DNA from: Heterodera schachtii
Lineage: Eukaryota; Nematoda; Chromadorea; Rhabditida; Heteroderidae
Length of the DNA stretch: 64,000 nucleotides
Direction of reading: 5' to 3'
Assembly: GCA_023374025.1 (NCBI GenBank)
Contig: SIJG01000069.1
Span: forward strand, 646,846 to 710,845
The notes below the pieces were generated by a model. It was not told the origin of the DNA. It saw only the letters and a program-made list of their open reading frames with translations, and made no database searches. This document shows positions 44,530-57,670 of this stretch, in pieces (positions within the stretch are counted from its first letter, which is position 1; every line of letters starts with the position of its first letter). The position numbers were made by a program, and so were the translations under genes.

Positions 44530-45440
44530 ATTTTGCTACCGAGGAAAATAAAAGAGCTGATCAGGTTAATCAACCATGCAAAATTAAATTAATATTATTA
44601 ATACGTTTGATTAATTAATTAAAATTTTGTCGGTAATTTATACGTTTAGTTGTCTAAGAAAATATAAATTCTTCCCTAAAAATTTAAGCACGAGAAACTT
44701 TAAAATATACAGCCGAAATAAAAATAAACTCTTCAGAGGGCCAGTATTCATTACATATTTATAAAATAAAATATTCTAATTCAATTTCAATTTATTTTCA
44801 ACCAAAAAAGCTACATATTTTGTCGATAGAAACCCCCTGAGCATTCAAAAAGAAAATTCAAAAAAAGCAAATATTCTTAAAAAATTAATATTAAATCTTT
44901 GTTGAAGTTAATGAATAATATTAATCTCAAGATCTACATTGAAGAAATGGAACTCGTCCTTTTTATTTGCAAATAATAAATCATGATGATTGGATTAAGA
45001 ACTGAAATATTAATTTTTTATGTTACTTTTCATTAATTATTCTTAAATAAAAATTTCTAAATACCCAATAAAATTTAAAAAAGAGAAAAATTAGTACAAT
45101 ATTTCGTGCATAAAATATTAAAGACCCGAAGACAATTAAGTAAAAAAACAATGAATTAATCTCTAAATTCATATATGTATGATAAACTAAACGCAAAAAT
45201 AAAGTTAGAATAAATTGTGATTGCAAAAATTAAATAAAGATTTGTGTGCAAAAAAATTTGAAGCGATTAAAGCAAAAAAATAAAAATAACAAAATAAGAA
45301 CAAAGCCTTAAACTTTCTTTCTTAACAATATGTGAACACGGATAAAAAGAAGCAAAAAGTGTCTTTGCTAGAAAATATTTGCTCAATTAGATAAACAATA
45401 TTTGAATTTAAATGGCCTTAAAATCGCAGCAAAAAATGTT
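44530..45440. repeat. Right arm of the large inverted duplication
   Basis: This is the reverse complement of parts of 39040-41115. At 45405-45435 it also carries TTTAAATGGCCTTAAAATCG, which matches the LINE fragment near 34290 in reverse. The reverse transcriptase core itself is missing here. The frames are closed. Confidence 0.65.
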
Positions 45441-45880
45441 AATATTACATTTAGATAAAAAAAATCCTAATAATTATTTATTTCTGATTTCCAACTTTTT
45501 TCCCTTATGTGGACTTTTTCTTTATTGACAATAAACCATTAGCAAATTATTTTTATCAAATTTTATACATTCAATTGTTACCATGATTAATATTTATTCC
45601 GCACATTACTCCGCTAAAAATTGATAAAAACAATAAAAAACCATTATTTTCAAGTTAATATGTAAAAACACAAATGTCTTATTATCGATTACTGAGTCTT
45701 TATTAAATTACACAATTAAATGTTTAATATGAGATTTTATCATTTTTAAGATTTTTAAAAAAAAATTAAATTTACAAAATAATGTCTAAAAAATATTTTC
45801 AAAAATATCTCTAAATTAATGTAAAATAAAAATAAAATAAAAACGGAGAATTATTAACACTAAAAAGAATATATATAGAC

Positions 45881-46714
45881 TAGAGATCGGACCGGTCGGT
45901 TTTTTTTCGGTTTTTTTTCGGTATTTTTCGATTTTCGGTTTCGGTTTTTTAACCGAAAAAAACCGACCGAGAAATTTTTGAGTTTTTTCGGTTTTTTTCG
46001 GTTTCGGTTTTTTTCGGTTTTTTAACCGAAACCGTTCGACCGAAATAATTAAAAAACCGAAACAATCGACCGACTTTTTTGACAAATCAGTTGGCCATTT
46101 TTTAACAAAATTCATTAAAAATTCTTAAAATTTTCCTCCGGCGGCGCCTATCGGCACCACAAAAATCCCAAAAAAGACACGAAAAAAGGCATTTAAATTT
46201 TTTTTATTAATGATTTTTAGAGAGCAAAACACGTAAAACTAATTCAAAAAAATCCAAATCCAACATTTTTGGTAACATTCGAAATCTTAATATGTTTATA
46301 GGCCAGCGCCCAAACGGCCGCGCCCAAACGCGTGGGTCCCGAAAAAATGAATTTTGGCGAACAATTTTTGTGAAAATTTTTTGACTGCCTTTTCTATCAA
46401 TTTCCAAACTTTAGTACACCATTCAATAGAGCTTCAATAGCATTACAATTTAGTTCAGAGGTGATCTTTAGCTTTTTCTGTTAATAAAAATGTTTTATTA
46501 CTTTTTTTGGAAAAAATATAAAAATTCAAAAAAAACCGAAACCGAAACGATATACCGAAAATTTTTCTTCGGTTTTTTTCGGTTTGGTTTTTTTTCGATT
46601 TTTTAACCGAAACCGTTTGACCGAGAATTTTTTGAGTTTTTGGTTTTTTTTCGGTTTCGGTTTTTTTCGGTTTTTAACCGAAACCGTTCGACCGACCCTC
46701 TTGTGCGGTCTCTA
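45881..46714. mobile_element. hAT-type MITE, 834 bp, with GC hairpin core
   Basis: The ends TAGAGATCGGACCGG and CGGTCTCTA are inverted repeats, flanked by ATATAGAC (45873-45880 and 46715-46722). The subterminal zones repeat TTTTTTCGGTTTCGGTTTTT and its complement. The hairpin CCGGCGGCGCC-TATC-GGCACC lies at 46138-46158, with GCCCAAACGGCCGCGCCCAA nearby. The family is related by its TAGAGA end to the element at 8134 but has different internal repeats. Confidence 0.85.
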
Positions 46715-46722
46715 ATATAGAC

Positions 46723-49700
46723 CACTATTAAAAAAAAGTTTATTTTTGTAATTATTTCTTATTAATTTGTTTTTAATTTTTATGTGAAAATATAGCCTAT
46801 AAGGTTAGCTTTTTGGAAAAAACCTTTTTATATGAATGTTTATTATAAAATTTAAATCTTTTGAGGAAATAAATTTCAAAATATTTTTTCGCGGTCATTT
46901 ATTAATCTTACTTAAACATTTTAAGACCTATATTTTTATGATTTTTTCCTATTTTAATTTTTTGTGCTTTATGATTTCTGCACTTCAGTAAATTCATTCA
47001 TATGTTTACTAAATTTTATTTTAATTAATTCAGCCTTCAAATGCATTTTTAGTTGCATATTTTTTAATTTTAAAAAGCAATTTAACTTTTTTGAAAAATT
47101 TTCCATAACGTAAATATTTCGTGAGAAATAATTTTTGTTTTAACAAAATTAAATTTTATATTTTTTTCATTTATAATTAAATTTTGAAATGTAAAGTTTT
47201 TATTCAACACATAATAAAACACATTATTTTATCTTATTATTTTAAAATATTTAAATATATTATATATATAGTTCTATTTTATTTTATTAAAACAAATTAT
47301 TTAAATATATATATATTATCTATTTTTCAAAAATGATCAAAGAATCTCTCTCTTCACTTCAAGTAGGCAAATCATTATAAATTTAATACTAATATTTATC
47401 TATATTAATCATTTATTGTTTTAATTGATCTTTCAATAAATTTTCTGTGTTGTTTTCTATGCATTTTTATTTTGTAGTTACTTTTATTATGAAAGTTTGA
47501 ATATTTTAATTTTTATTTATTTTAGTGGTTATTTGAAATTTATTAAAAATTTTCGTATTTGAAATTTTAATGTTTAGATTGTCTTATTTATTCTCTAATG
47601 TTTGCAATGTTTTTGTTTTCGTTCGGGTTGGGTTTTATTCTATTTTTTATAATTATTATATTCAAAAAATATAATCTTTTTAGCGAAATTATTTCTATTT
47701 CAAATTTTATTTTTCGTTTATTTTAATCGATTTTTTAATTTTCAAACATATTAAATAAATCAGTATTTTAACTTTCAGATATTCAAAATATTTAATATAA
47801 ATTTTTAATTATCTAAAGTGTCTAGGTTTGTCTATTAAGTCTTTATAGAAAAAACAAACATGCAATAGACTCAAAGAATAAATACATATGTGACAACATT
47901 GGCGGTGATATTTTTTAATGAATTTAATAATATTTTAATAAAATAATTTTGGATGTTAAATCGGAACCATAACCTAGTAAGAATAGACAATTATTTTTAA
48001 TTTAGAAATAAAAAGTTGATTTTTTCATAAATCGCAAATTATTTAATTAAAAACTATTTATAAAATTTTTTATTTAACAGAGAAGAATATGTCTGTGAAA
48101 TTAAATTGCTGTGATCTTTCATTACACAAATGTGCATACAATCTAAATTTTTAACCCATTATTTTCATTCATGTATTTACTTTTACCATACAGTTTTATC
48201 CTTTTTTCTTAGGAGGACATTTTTTAATAATTATTAATCAATATTATTTAATTGCTTTTTAATCAATAACTGTTTCTTTTTTACTTAATAGCATTTATTT
48301 ATTTTTAGTGGAGTGAATTATTTTAAAAATTAAGTAAGTTATAAAAAACAATCACGGAAAATACAATGCCTGGTAAAAATAATCGCCGAGTTCCTGTTTA
48401 AAATTGCAAAATATTTATTAATATATTCAAATTTTAAAAATAAATATATTTAAAAAAATCATTATTTGTCGAGGTGAATCTGTTCGCGTGCTTCTTTAGC
48501 TTTAAAAATCGCCGTTTCTATAAACTTTTTAGTATCAGTTTTTTATATTTATCTTTTTTTTATTTAGAATAATACTTCAGGATTTCGCATGCAAAAAATG
48601 ATTAATTATTTTATCTAGATCAGAAATTATAATGTAATTTAGATAAATACTTTAAAAATATTTCATATGCGTTTATTTTGGATTATGTATGCGGTTCATT
48701 AAATTAAATTAATTGACTGAATTTATCATTTTATTAATATTTAAATTTCTTCAACTGTTCATCATTAATTTGTAATTTTAGTTTACAATAAAATTCATGA
48801 TATTTTTTTCTAATAAAATAAAATTACATTATATTATTAATTTAATGAAAAATTAAATTTTATGTTTTAAATTAGAAATAAATATTAAATTTGTATGATT
48901 ATTGTTAAAAATTTGTTCATATTTATGTCATTTGTGTTCCACAATAATGTAAAAAAAAATTTCTCTGAAAAAGATTTATATTGTATTTAATTTAAATTAA
49001 ATATAACCTTAAAAGCTAATTTCTTATTTCTTTCTCTAAAGGTTCTCATTATGATAAAAAAAATGAATAAACTCTCATTCTTTGAAGGGAGAATGCTTAA
49101 TAAATGTCTTAGTAATATTCAATTTATTTTTAAAACACCAAAATTTCATGCGTAAAAATCATAAAAAATCACCTTCTCGAAGGGCTCACAATCAAACTAA
49201 AATTTTCAATTTAAATAAATAAGCTTATCCATGAATACATTCATAATACAAAAATGAACCAATGAATTAATGATAATATTTTATATTTTAATTTAACAGA
49301 AAATGAAAATTATTTCATAAAAAATTATAAACAACCCCTATGATTTAATTAGGAAAAAAGTGCGACGAAGCTCAAAAATTATTTTCTTTAAAATAATTTC
49401 CAAAAATTAAAAAAAATGTTTCTTTTATCCATAAATTCAAAAAACAGAGTTTATATTTTTGTCTTAATTTTTTTTGCTTGTTCATATATTTTTATATTCT
49501 GGTAGTGATTTCTCTGTTAGAACCAGCAATTTAATGTATCAAGAATGTTAAATGTTACAGCAAATTAATGAAATATTTTTCCATTTGTATTGCCCTTGGC
49601 GGATTTATGAAAAACATAGCAACATAAAATATCGCATCAGAAAATTGAAAATTTTTGCTTATTTAAATAATTATGAGCCTTATATATTAATTAGTAATTT

Positions 49701-51007
49701 TGAGATGAATCTTAACTTATGATTTTATCTCAATTTTATATAAATGTCAAAAATATTTTTAATGTTTTTAAATTTTTGTATTAAAATATAATATGTATAG
49801 TGGTACTCTTAAGTTTCGACGATCAGAGACAATTTTCGTCAATCAGAAAGCTGGAAGATTCGACAATGATTGAAATAAATAATTTAATATTCTAGAAAAA
49901 TTTTTTTTATAATTCTTCAATGAGTTTTCTTGAATAAAAGTCTTTTTTATCCTATTGTGTTATTATTACTTAATACTCAAAATTTATTCGTTTTTATTAA
50001 TATTAACTTATCATCTAGCCAGATCATGCTTTTCATAACAAGAGAAAGATGGCAATTATTGTTAACAGTTTCGTTCTTTCAAGTTGATATATATTTTTAA
50101 AAATTTTAATATTTAAATATTTAAATGTTTAATTATCAATTATTTATAATGCGTTACTTTTAATTTTATTTTTAATAAAATTTTCTACAATTTGGGATTC
50201 GTTGCATGAGAAAAAACATATTAACTATTTGAATCCTATCGAATTTTCCATGAATATTGGCTTGGACAGATGTGCAGTATTTGATGATGTTGTATTGTAA
50301 AGTTGCGCGAGGATCCCTTATGATATAATGGAAATTTTTTGTGTCCTGGTTCCAGAGACTTGCTTATATTATTGCCTAATATTATTGTAAAAATTTAATT
50401 ACACATAAATTATTGAATTTGAATTTAATTATCCAATTTTAACATTTAGTTAAAATAATTTTTGTCAGTTTTTTGTGAAACTTTTTCATCATAAAATGTC
50501 CTGATTTTTTTATAGCTATATTGATTTTATTATAATCAACACAAACCATTAAATAATTAGTCAATTTAAAAAAATTTAATATATAATTTTTTATATAAAC
50601 CAGGCAAAAATAATTCAAAACTTCGTATTTAAGTTCAACGAAAAACGGACAAAGTTGTAAAAGATATCACACAATTGAGCATGATTAGAGAGAAGTAAAA
50701 TATTAAAAATAATTTTTCATAGATAAATATAATATAGAAATAGATAAGAATTTTATTTAAGTATTTAAATATTTTCTGAAAATATAATTAAATAAGTAAT
50801 GAAGTAAAATTTGGAAACCGTCAGAGATGAAATGAAAAAGAAGAATTGATGAGTACATTTTTTTTGATGACAATTATTTAAATATGATGCAATGATAAAT
50901 GAAAATCATAAAAATCAAAAATTGTAATACCTAAAAGGGTTTGTTTAAAATATTTCAACTAAAGGCCTAACAACATGTAAAAATAAACTGATTGAAAATT
51001 CAAAATA
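46723..51007. other. AT-rich desert with one coding-like patch
   Basis: No gene is supported. The exception is 50193-50390, where one + frame reads WDSLHEKKHINYLNPIEFSM, then NIGLDRCAVFDDVVL, a stop at 50298, then SCARIPYDIMEIFCVLVPET in the same frame. It looks like a decayed exon. Its family is unknown. Confidence 0.4.
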
Positions 51008-51457
51008 AATTTATATATTCTATTAGATTTTTTCAATTTAAAACAAATAATCAATTATTTACATACACATATAAAAGAATCCATATTTTGAAAAATTATG
51101 GTGTAAACGTAAAATTCGTAAAACCTTGTCTATTCTAACTATCTTCGTAGTTTTTGAGTCAATTTAAAAAGTAAATGGAGTTTTTATGCTCCAGCGGTGC
51201 CGATAGATGCCGTTGAAAAAATTGGCGTATTTTGTGAACAGATTTAGCAAAAAAGGCAAATTTTTGCTATTTTGTGTATATTTTTTACGAAAATTGGAAG
51301 TTTTAGACTCACCGGGTGGATAATTTCTAATTTTGGCATAATCTATTAAAAGGTTTACATTAACACCATAATTTTTCAAAATATGGATTATTTTATATGT
51401 GTATGTAAATAGTTGATTTTTGTTTTAAATTGAAAAATCTAATAGAATATATAAATT
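51008..51457. mobile_element. Inverted-repeat element with GC hairpin in its loop
   Basis: Arms of about 100 bp (51008-51109 and 51358-51457) are reverse complements with few mismatches, sharing TTACATACACATATAAAA and CCATATTTTGAAAAATTATG. The 250-bp centre holds the hairpin CCAGCGGTGCC-GATA-GATGCCGTTG at 51191-51215. No target duplication was recognised. The minus frame at 51164-51379 spans an arm and is not a gene. Confidence 0.65.
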
Positions 51458-52296
51458 CAGATTTTTGTGAGGATTTTGCTGACCATGCCAAAAATGGATA
51501 TATTTGCACTAATTTTCACGAATTTTTTCTGGTTGAAATAAAATTTAATCATTCATGAAACGATTTTTTATAACCAAAAATGGTCGTAGAATCCGCATAT
51601 GTTCTTAAGTCGGTTTTATCTTTTCAACAGATCTTGTAGTGCTTCAACTTATTGCATGATTCGGCCCTCAAATAATTCATTTATTAAGTATTAAAATTTT
51701 TCTTATTTTATTTTTATAATCCTAATTTTGCTCTGTTTACTCACGTTTTCTTTGTCTCTTTATCAATTTTTATTTTCTTGAAATCAGCCTTATTATTGCT
51801 TGTTCAAATAAAAAAAAATTTCATGAAAAAAAAAAATTGGTACAAAACTTATATAACACCCTAAGTACTTTGAAGTAAAATTTGAAGAAAGAAATTGCAA
51901 ATCCTTCGCAAAAGAAAATTTCAAAAATCAAAGTATTTGTTCGTTAAAAAAATTTCATGAAATTTCTTAAAAATAATAAATTTAATTTTACAAATTTTTA
52001 AAGTTTCCTTTTATTTTCTTTAAATATTTTTAATTGAAGTTAAGAATGGTCAAAGCATTATCGCCGAATTTTTGGATCCATCACATAATGTATTGAACAT
52101 GACAAAGTTTGAACATTCCAATAATGGAAATAAAAAAGGGGGAGAAAATTTAAGCTTATCATACAGTAAATTTTAAACTTCAAGAAAAAAAAGAAAATTT
52201 CAAAACAAAAAATGTTAATAGTTGAAGAATGAGAATTAAAGAACTGAGAAAGAATTTTGAAACAAAACACTAATGCAAATTTTTTCCTTTTTTAAA
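51458..52296. other. Intergenic AT-rich stretch
   Basis: No gene is supported upstream of the BED-finger gene's 3' end. The A/T-driven frame at 52058-52270 was not accepted. Confidence 0.45.
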
Positions 52297-53237
52297 TTAT
52301 AAGAATTCTCTAGGAAAGTCCGAAAAATTTTCAGTCTTTGAACACAAGTATTTTAAAACAAATAATGATTTAAAATATAAAAAAGCTAAACGTTCTTTTT
52401 ATGGGAATACTGTATATGCATCTCGTTCACAATTATCGTATCAATGCTTTACGAAGAATCACCCAAGGTTGTTCTTCAACTTACCCTTCCATATTTTAAT
52501 TGTGCCAGTTTTTACATTATATAATTGCGCCATTTTTTCATTGGTATAAGTCAATTTTGCTAAAGCTGGGTAATTTTCTTTGAAATTATCAAAACTGGAT
52601 CTTTCTTCAATATAACATTTTTGTAGTCCTAAATGAATAGAGAAAATAAATATTTTTTAAAAATATTTTAACATTTCCAATTCTATAATTAAAAAGGAAA
52701 GAATTTATTTTAAATCTTTTTTTTAATTTACCATCATTTTCCAATTTTATTTTCTTTTCAATTAGCCCCATTTGTTCTTTTATTTGCTTTAATAACTCCT
52801 CATATTTGTGCATATAATCGCTGTTTTTGTGAACGTATTGAAGATGCTGAATTGCTTTGCAGGGGTGGTGGCCTCCTCCGCATTTAATTGGCTTTTTACA
52901 CTCAATGCATTCAATTTCATTGTCATTCCTTTTTTTATAGAGGCCAATTTTCCAAATAGCATTTTCCTGCGTTTTAGGTTCTAAATTCATTATTTGGTAA
53001 ATTATGATCATTTAATTTATCAAAACCCAAACAGCTCAATCAAAGATGGTTTTAACCTTTCAAACTCTTCATTTTTTGCCTGCGCTCATTTTTGTAATCA
53101 GAAAAATCTTCCGAATGAAGCAGATATTCATGACCATTTGCTGCTAGAACACCGTCTTCCAATAGACGGGTGTGCGAGAAAATTATGGAATCCATTTTGC
53201 CCAGAATATCTTCGTCAGAATTATCATCATTCGGCAT
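52297..53237 (-). CDS. BED-type zinc-finger protein, four exons, 220 aa
   Basis: Exons in order are 53237-53057, 52980-52732, 52628-52485 and 52385-52297, with introns of 76, 103 and 99 bp. All junctions are GT-AG and in phase, one donor being a perfect GTAAGT. Exon 1 is acidic (MPNDDNSDEDILGKMDSII). Exon 2 encodes a BED-like finger: IWKIGLY (69-75), C85 and C88, then H106 and H111 (QHLQYVH), followed by a coiled coil (YEELLKQIKEQM). Exon 3 contains NYPALAKLTYTNEKMAQLYN, helix-turn-helix-like. Exon 4 ends SDFPREFL. If the third donor is not used, the protein stops 16 codons earlier. BED fingers occur in hAT transposases and domesticated regulators; here there is no RNase H-like catalytic domain, so a DNA-binding role is inferred. 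The start is uncertain: upstream exons are possible. Confidence 0.6.
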
Positions 53238-53401
53238 CAAAATTTTTGTCACTATATTTATGGATTTATCTGGAAATTTTTTGGTCGAAATAAGGCATTG
53301 TCATGTGGCCAAAATATTCAAGGAAAAAAGAAGGACCAAAAAATAATCCGAATTTCACTTTTTAAAATTTTTCGCTTTTAGACTATTTTTATTAAAATAT
53401 G

Positions 53402-54233
53402 CTAAATATCCTCCCAAACAGGCTTTGGATGTCCAATTCCTGATCTATTAATTATTATTGGTCTGATGGGACTATATTGATCAACATCGGGCATTGGATA
53501 ATGCGCACTATTTTGAACCATTTCCGGTTTCGGCACTTTGCCAATCTGTTGGTTCAGTATTGGGTCAAGCTCCGAAGTAAAAGTTGAAGAGCAGTGGGAA
53601 CTATTGTTATAACCATTGCCAAATTCTCTCGGCTTGAATCATTGGCATATTGGATAAAAGAATTATCTGATGTATTCTGTGGCAAAATGTCACTGCCATA
53701 ATGATAATCATTCGGAAATGGTAGCAAGGTCGTATTTTGACTGAATATCCATTGGCACTGTCAAATTATCAGGGCTATTTATATGATTAGGTATCCAATA
53801 GGTGATAATTTGACAAATTCTGGCCATTATGATGATAAAGACCATGCCAAAAAGGAAGAGCAGAAGCATCATTTATGCTATAAACATTATGTGAGCTAAT
53901 CGGTGGCATTGAATTTGAATGCAACGGCAAGCCACTGTCATCATTTGGTGATAAACCTTGAGTTAACAGCTGACTGTATGAAAAAGGGCTGCTGTTCATC
54001 ATGGTACCTTGCTTTTCATTATGCAATTGGTAATTAGTTTGCACATCTTGAACATTATGACAATAATGTGCATAATTAGTCGGGTCAATCTGAGTCAAAA
54101 AATGGCCATTGGTTAAATCATGGCCATAATTTTGATCATTGAATGCGTGGATGTTATTATTGTCCATTGAAGTGACAATATACCAAAGTGAGCAAATTAA
54201 TTGCAACAAAAACAAGAGTTTTAAAGAAAACAT
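53402..54233 (-). pseudogene. Secreted Asn/Ser-rich protein gene with three frameshifts
   Basis: The minus strand from ATG 54233 encodes MFSLKLLFLLQLICSLWYIV, a strong signal peptide. A Asn/His/Tyr/Ser-rich region follows, with NDQNYGHDLTNGHFLTQIDP. The frame breaks near 53795, about 53725 and about 53620, each time at a short A/T run. It continues in another frame each time with the same composition, to DVDQYSPIRPI...PKPVWEDI and TAG at 53402. If the shifts are real it is a recent pseudogene; if they are assembly indels the protein would be about 275 aa. The family is not recognised. It lies about 165 bp upstream of the BED gene, same strand. Confidence 0.55.
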
Positions 54234-54711
54234 TCTTAGTGTATATCTAAAAAAGGTGTTATTAATTAAAACACGAAAAACCAATCGCTTTCATTTTTGA
54301 GATTTTTTGTCGCAACTTTTTTATTACTTAATATTGATTTTTAAATTCTGTTTTAATGAGAACAATTTTAGGATTTAAATGAACTCCATTTATTAAAAAT
54401 GATTGCTACTTAGCAAAATGGTAGCATTTTTTTTAAATCCCCATTTTAGTTGAATAAGAATATTGTTGTAGAATATAAAAATGTAATTTAATAGAAATAT
54501 TATGTGAATCATTTTCTTTATTATAATTCATATATGCATAATTTTTTAATGTAAAAAATATCAATAAAATCAATTGAATTATAGGAAAAAATGCATATGT
54601 TGCTTATGTCACCAAAATATAGAAAATTATTAATTAGATTTGTAATAAATGAAAAATTATTTATTTGAAAATTTATAAAATTATTAAATAATTAGTGAAC
54701 TTGTGGACCTT

Positions 54712-54861
54712 ATATTTGGGGTTCCCGACTTTTGGGGACTCGACATTTGGTGACAAAACGAAATTTGGGGATCCAACCTTTGGAGACCCGACGCATAGTG
54801 GCCCCGACCTTTAGGACAAAACGAAATTTAATAACCCGACTTTTAGGGACCGACATTGGAG
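54712..54861. repeat. Short repeat of CGACTTTTGGGGAC-like units
   Basis: GGGGTTCCCGACTTTTGGGG, ACTCGACATTTGG and two copies of ACAAAACGAAATTT occur in about 150 bp. The unit structure suggests a MITE end. No inverted partner was found. Confidence 0.45.
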
Positions 54862-55159
54862 AATGCTTGCGTCAGCAAATTATAGAAAATTATAATGTTT
54901 AGATTTAATAATAAACGAATTTTTTTATTTGAAAAATTTGTTTAAATTCCATTTTGTAACAGTTTATCAGTTTGTTTTCTGCAAAATTTTGTTTTGACAC
55001 TAAATAGCACAAATTGATAAAACTTTTGTCTAATAAATTAAAAAAGCATTCCTTAGTCCCACCTTTTTTGCCTTTAATTTACTTTTCAAATTTACTTTTT
55101 TAATTTCATCTATTTGTATAAAGCTTTAATAAATGTAAATGAGAAAAGATAATTAGGAA

Positions 55160-55400
55160 GCGGATTTAGGGGCGAAAAAGTCTAAAATAGGGCCTTAAAT
55201 AGGGACAAGAAATTCGCAAAATAGGGGCGAAAAAATTTTCAAATGAAGGGTGAAACTTATTAGATGCTGTTTTTTCTATGTAAATAAAAAGAATTTGTCA
55301 ATTTTTTATAAAAAAATTTAAAGATCGCAAAATAAGGGCAAAAATAAGGGCGAAACGCCAAAATAAGGATAAAACATATTTTCGGAGCGAACACTCAACA
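55160..55400. repeat. Dispersed AATAGGGGCGAAA-like repeat
   Basis: Variants of AATAGGGGCGAAAA occur at least five times (TTTAGGGGCGAAAAAG, AAATAGGGGCGAAAAA, AAATAAGGGCGAAACG). They resemble subterminal motifs of a transposon. No ends were defined. Confidence 0.4.
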
Positions 55401-55744
55401 TATGGGTTTTTAGAGACGAACATTGAAAAAAGTCGGATATTGGCGTTAAAATTAGCCTTAAAATAATTAGAGAGAATGTCGAATCGTAAAAAAAGATAGA
55501 GATAAAAACTCCGAAAGTTTTGCCTTTTTTGCGGTTTTCAAGCGACAACTTTTTGAGAGCTGACTTAATTACATAGAAATAGCTTAGAATTATCTTCTAA
55601 AAATCTAGCGCTTTCGAATGATACCATATTATTAAGTTTGACCAACAAAGAAAAAAGTTATAGCTTCTTTATAAAAAACTGCTACAAAAAAAATTTTTAG
55701 TTGGGATAAGAAAATATAAAATTAATTAATTATTATATTTTTAA

Positions 55745-55851
55745 TATTCATTTATGTGAAAGCATTGGTCGGCATGGACCGTAAAAATGAAACTTCACTT
55801 AATCAAATGTTTCACCGAATGCTTCTCGAGGCAAATAGCATTTCTAAATGA
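55745..55851 (+). CDS. Coding-like island, about 30 codons
   Basis: One + frame reads VKALVGMDRKNETSLNQMFH, then RMLLEANSISK and a stop at 55849. It is balanced and helical-looking against an AT-rich background. It may be the end of an exon or a gene remnant. No partner exon was identified. Confidence 0.25.
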
Positions 55852-57662
55852 AAGTATTGACATTAAAAAGTGCCAGCATAACAATAATTAATAAAAACAA
55901 ATAAAACATTCTATTACTTTTCATGGTTTGACAACATTTTCGAATTACTCAAAAATAAAAAAGAAAATATTTATTAACTTTATGAAAAATTGTTACTATA
56001 AAATATATTCATATTAATACATATATTAGATTCAAATGAAAATAGCTGTAAGAGAGGGGAGGGCGTCCCGAAACAGTAAAAAATATTTTTAATTGTTTAT
56101 GATTTTTGTAGGTATTTTTTTTCTTTATTTTCCATTCATCTTTTTAAATTGACAAGGCTTGAGATCTTCACTATTAGCATTCTAACTTTAAAATTTTTAA
56201 TGGAAATATATTCTTAACAAATTTTTATAAAAACAATTAATTGTTAAATTATTTTGTAATTACTTTACAAAAAGTGACTCAAATTCGTCGTATCGGTGAA
56301 AAATATTAATGAATATTAATATAAAATATTTGTCATTTTGATCTGTTATTTTGTATATGTATCAATGTATCCAATGAATTTTAATTTTGAATTTCTCAGT
56401 GTTTTTTTTTAAATAAAAATTTTTTTTATAATCTACATAAATCGCATTTTTCACTATATTCATTTATCATTTTTTTATTTTTTGTTTAGATTTTTTAATT
56501 AATTTTTTGATTAATATTTTACAAAAAAAAAAAAATTTTTTATGCATCTATTTGAATTTTTTTCAATGTTTTAATTCTTAAATTAATCATTTTTTAAAAT
56601 ACTTTTTTTATAATCACAAAGACCAAATCACTGATTTTGACAAAATTTATCAACAAAAAAAGACAACAACTAATCTTAGCAATTAAAACCTACTGTAAAA
56701 TAAAAGCCAAAAATAATTCTAACTTTTTAACAGTGTATCATAATTATTTTTCTTAAAAATATATTCTACTGAAATTAAACGTAAATTAATATGCGCTTAA
56801 AAATTTTGCTGAAAAATAAATGAAATGTTTCAGATTTTACATTCCTTTTTCGCAAGTCTAACAAAATTTAATATTCTTTACATCAGCTTTCATTATAATC
56901 ATGTTATTATTTTTGCAAATTTTTATTATTATTCTATTTTTATTGCATAAAAATTCGTTTGTTTCTTTTTATTAACATCATGTCCTTTGTGCCTCAACAG
57001 CCCGCTTTTGTGCTTCATCATCTTTAACTTATAAATTATTGTATAATATATAAAACTGTTAATAAAATATTTACACTTGCAATTAATTAAGTAAATTAAT
57101 TGTGCCTAAAATCAGGAACCGAAAACTTCAGTTTTTATTAGAAAAGGTACTGTTTACTATTCTGTATATTTTATATAATTTTTGTTTGGTCTTAGTTTTT
57201 AAGTTTTTCATTATTTTCATGCTGATTAATTAATTACTTCATTAATTTATGCAAATTTTTGATTTACATAAAAATTAATTTTTTTTATGAAGTACTTCTC
57301 TGTCTTATTTTAAAAACCCACTTAAATATCTGATACCGGAATAAAAAAAAATTATTCATAAATAATTATTTATTTGTAAAATAATTTATTAATTTTTGCA
57401 TATATTAATTGTTTATTTTTAATATCAAAAATTCTATTTTAAAATATCTCAAAGTAAAAGTTTAGGTAATTCAATTTTTATTAAACATAAGAAGTAAAAT
57501 AATAAACTTTTGTAGCCTATATATCTCATTTATGACGCATTTTATTTTTTGAATAATTTGTTTCAGATTGTTTATAAATATAATTATTTAATAGCTTTTC
57601 GCCAAATATTTCGGCATAAGTAAATATTTTGTAATTCTTTTAATATCTTCAATTTTTCACGA
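55852..57662. other. AT-rich desert
   Basis: I see no gene, RNA or defined repeat. Confidence 0.5.
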
Positions 57663-57670
57663 TAATTTGC

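Noticed and set aside
52994..53293. + strand ORF with a zinc-finger-like CAHFCNQ...HDHLLLEH
   Set aside because: It overlaps the minus-strand BED gene's first exons, whose splice sites and phases fit better.
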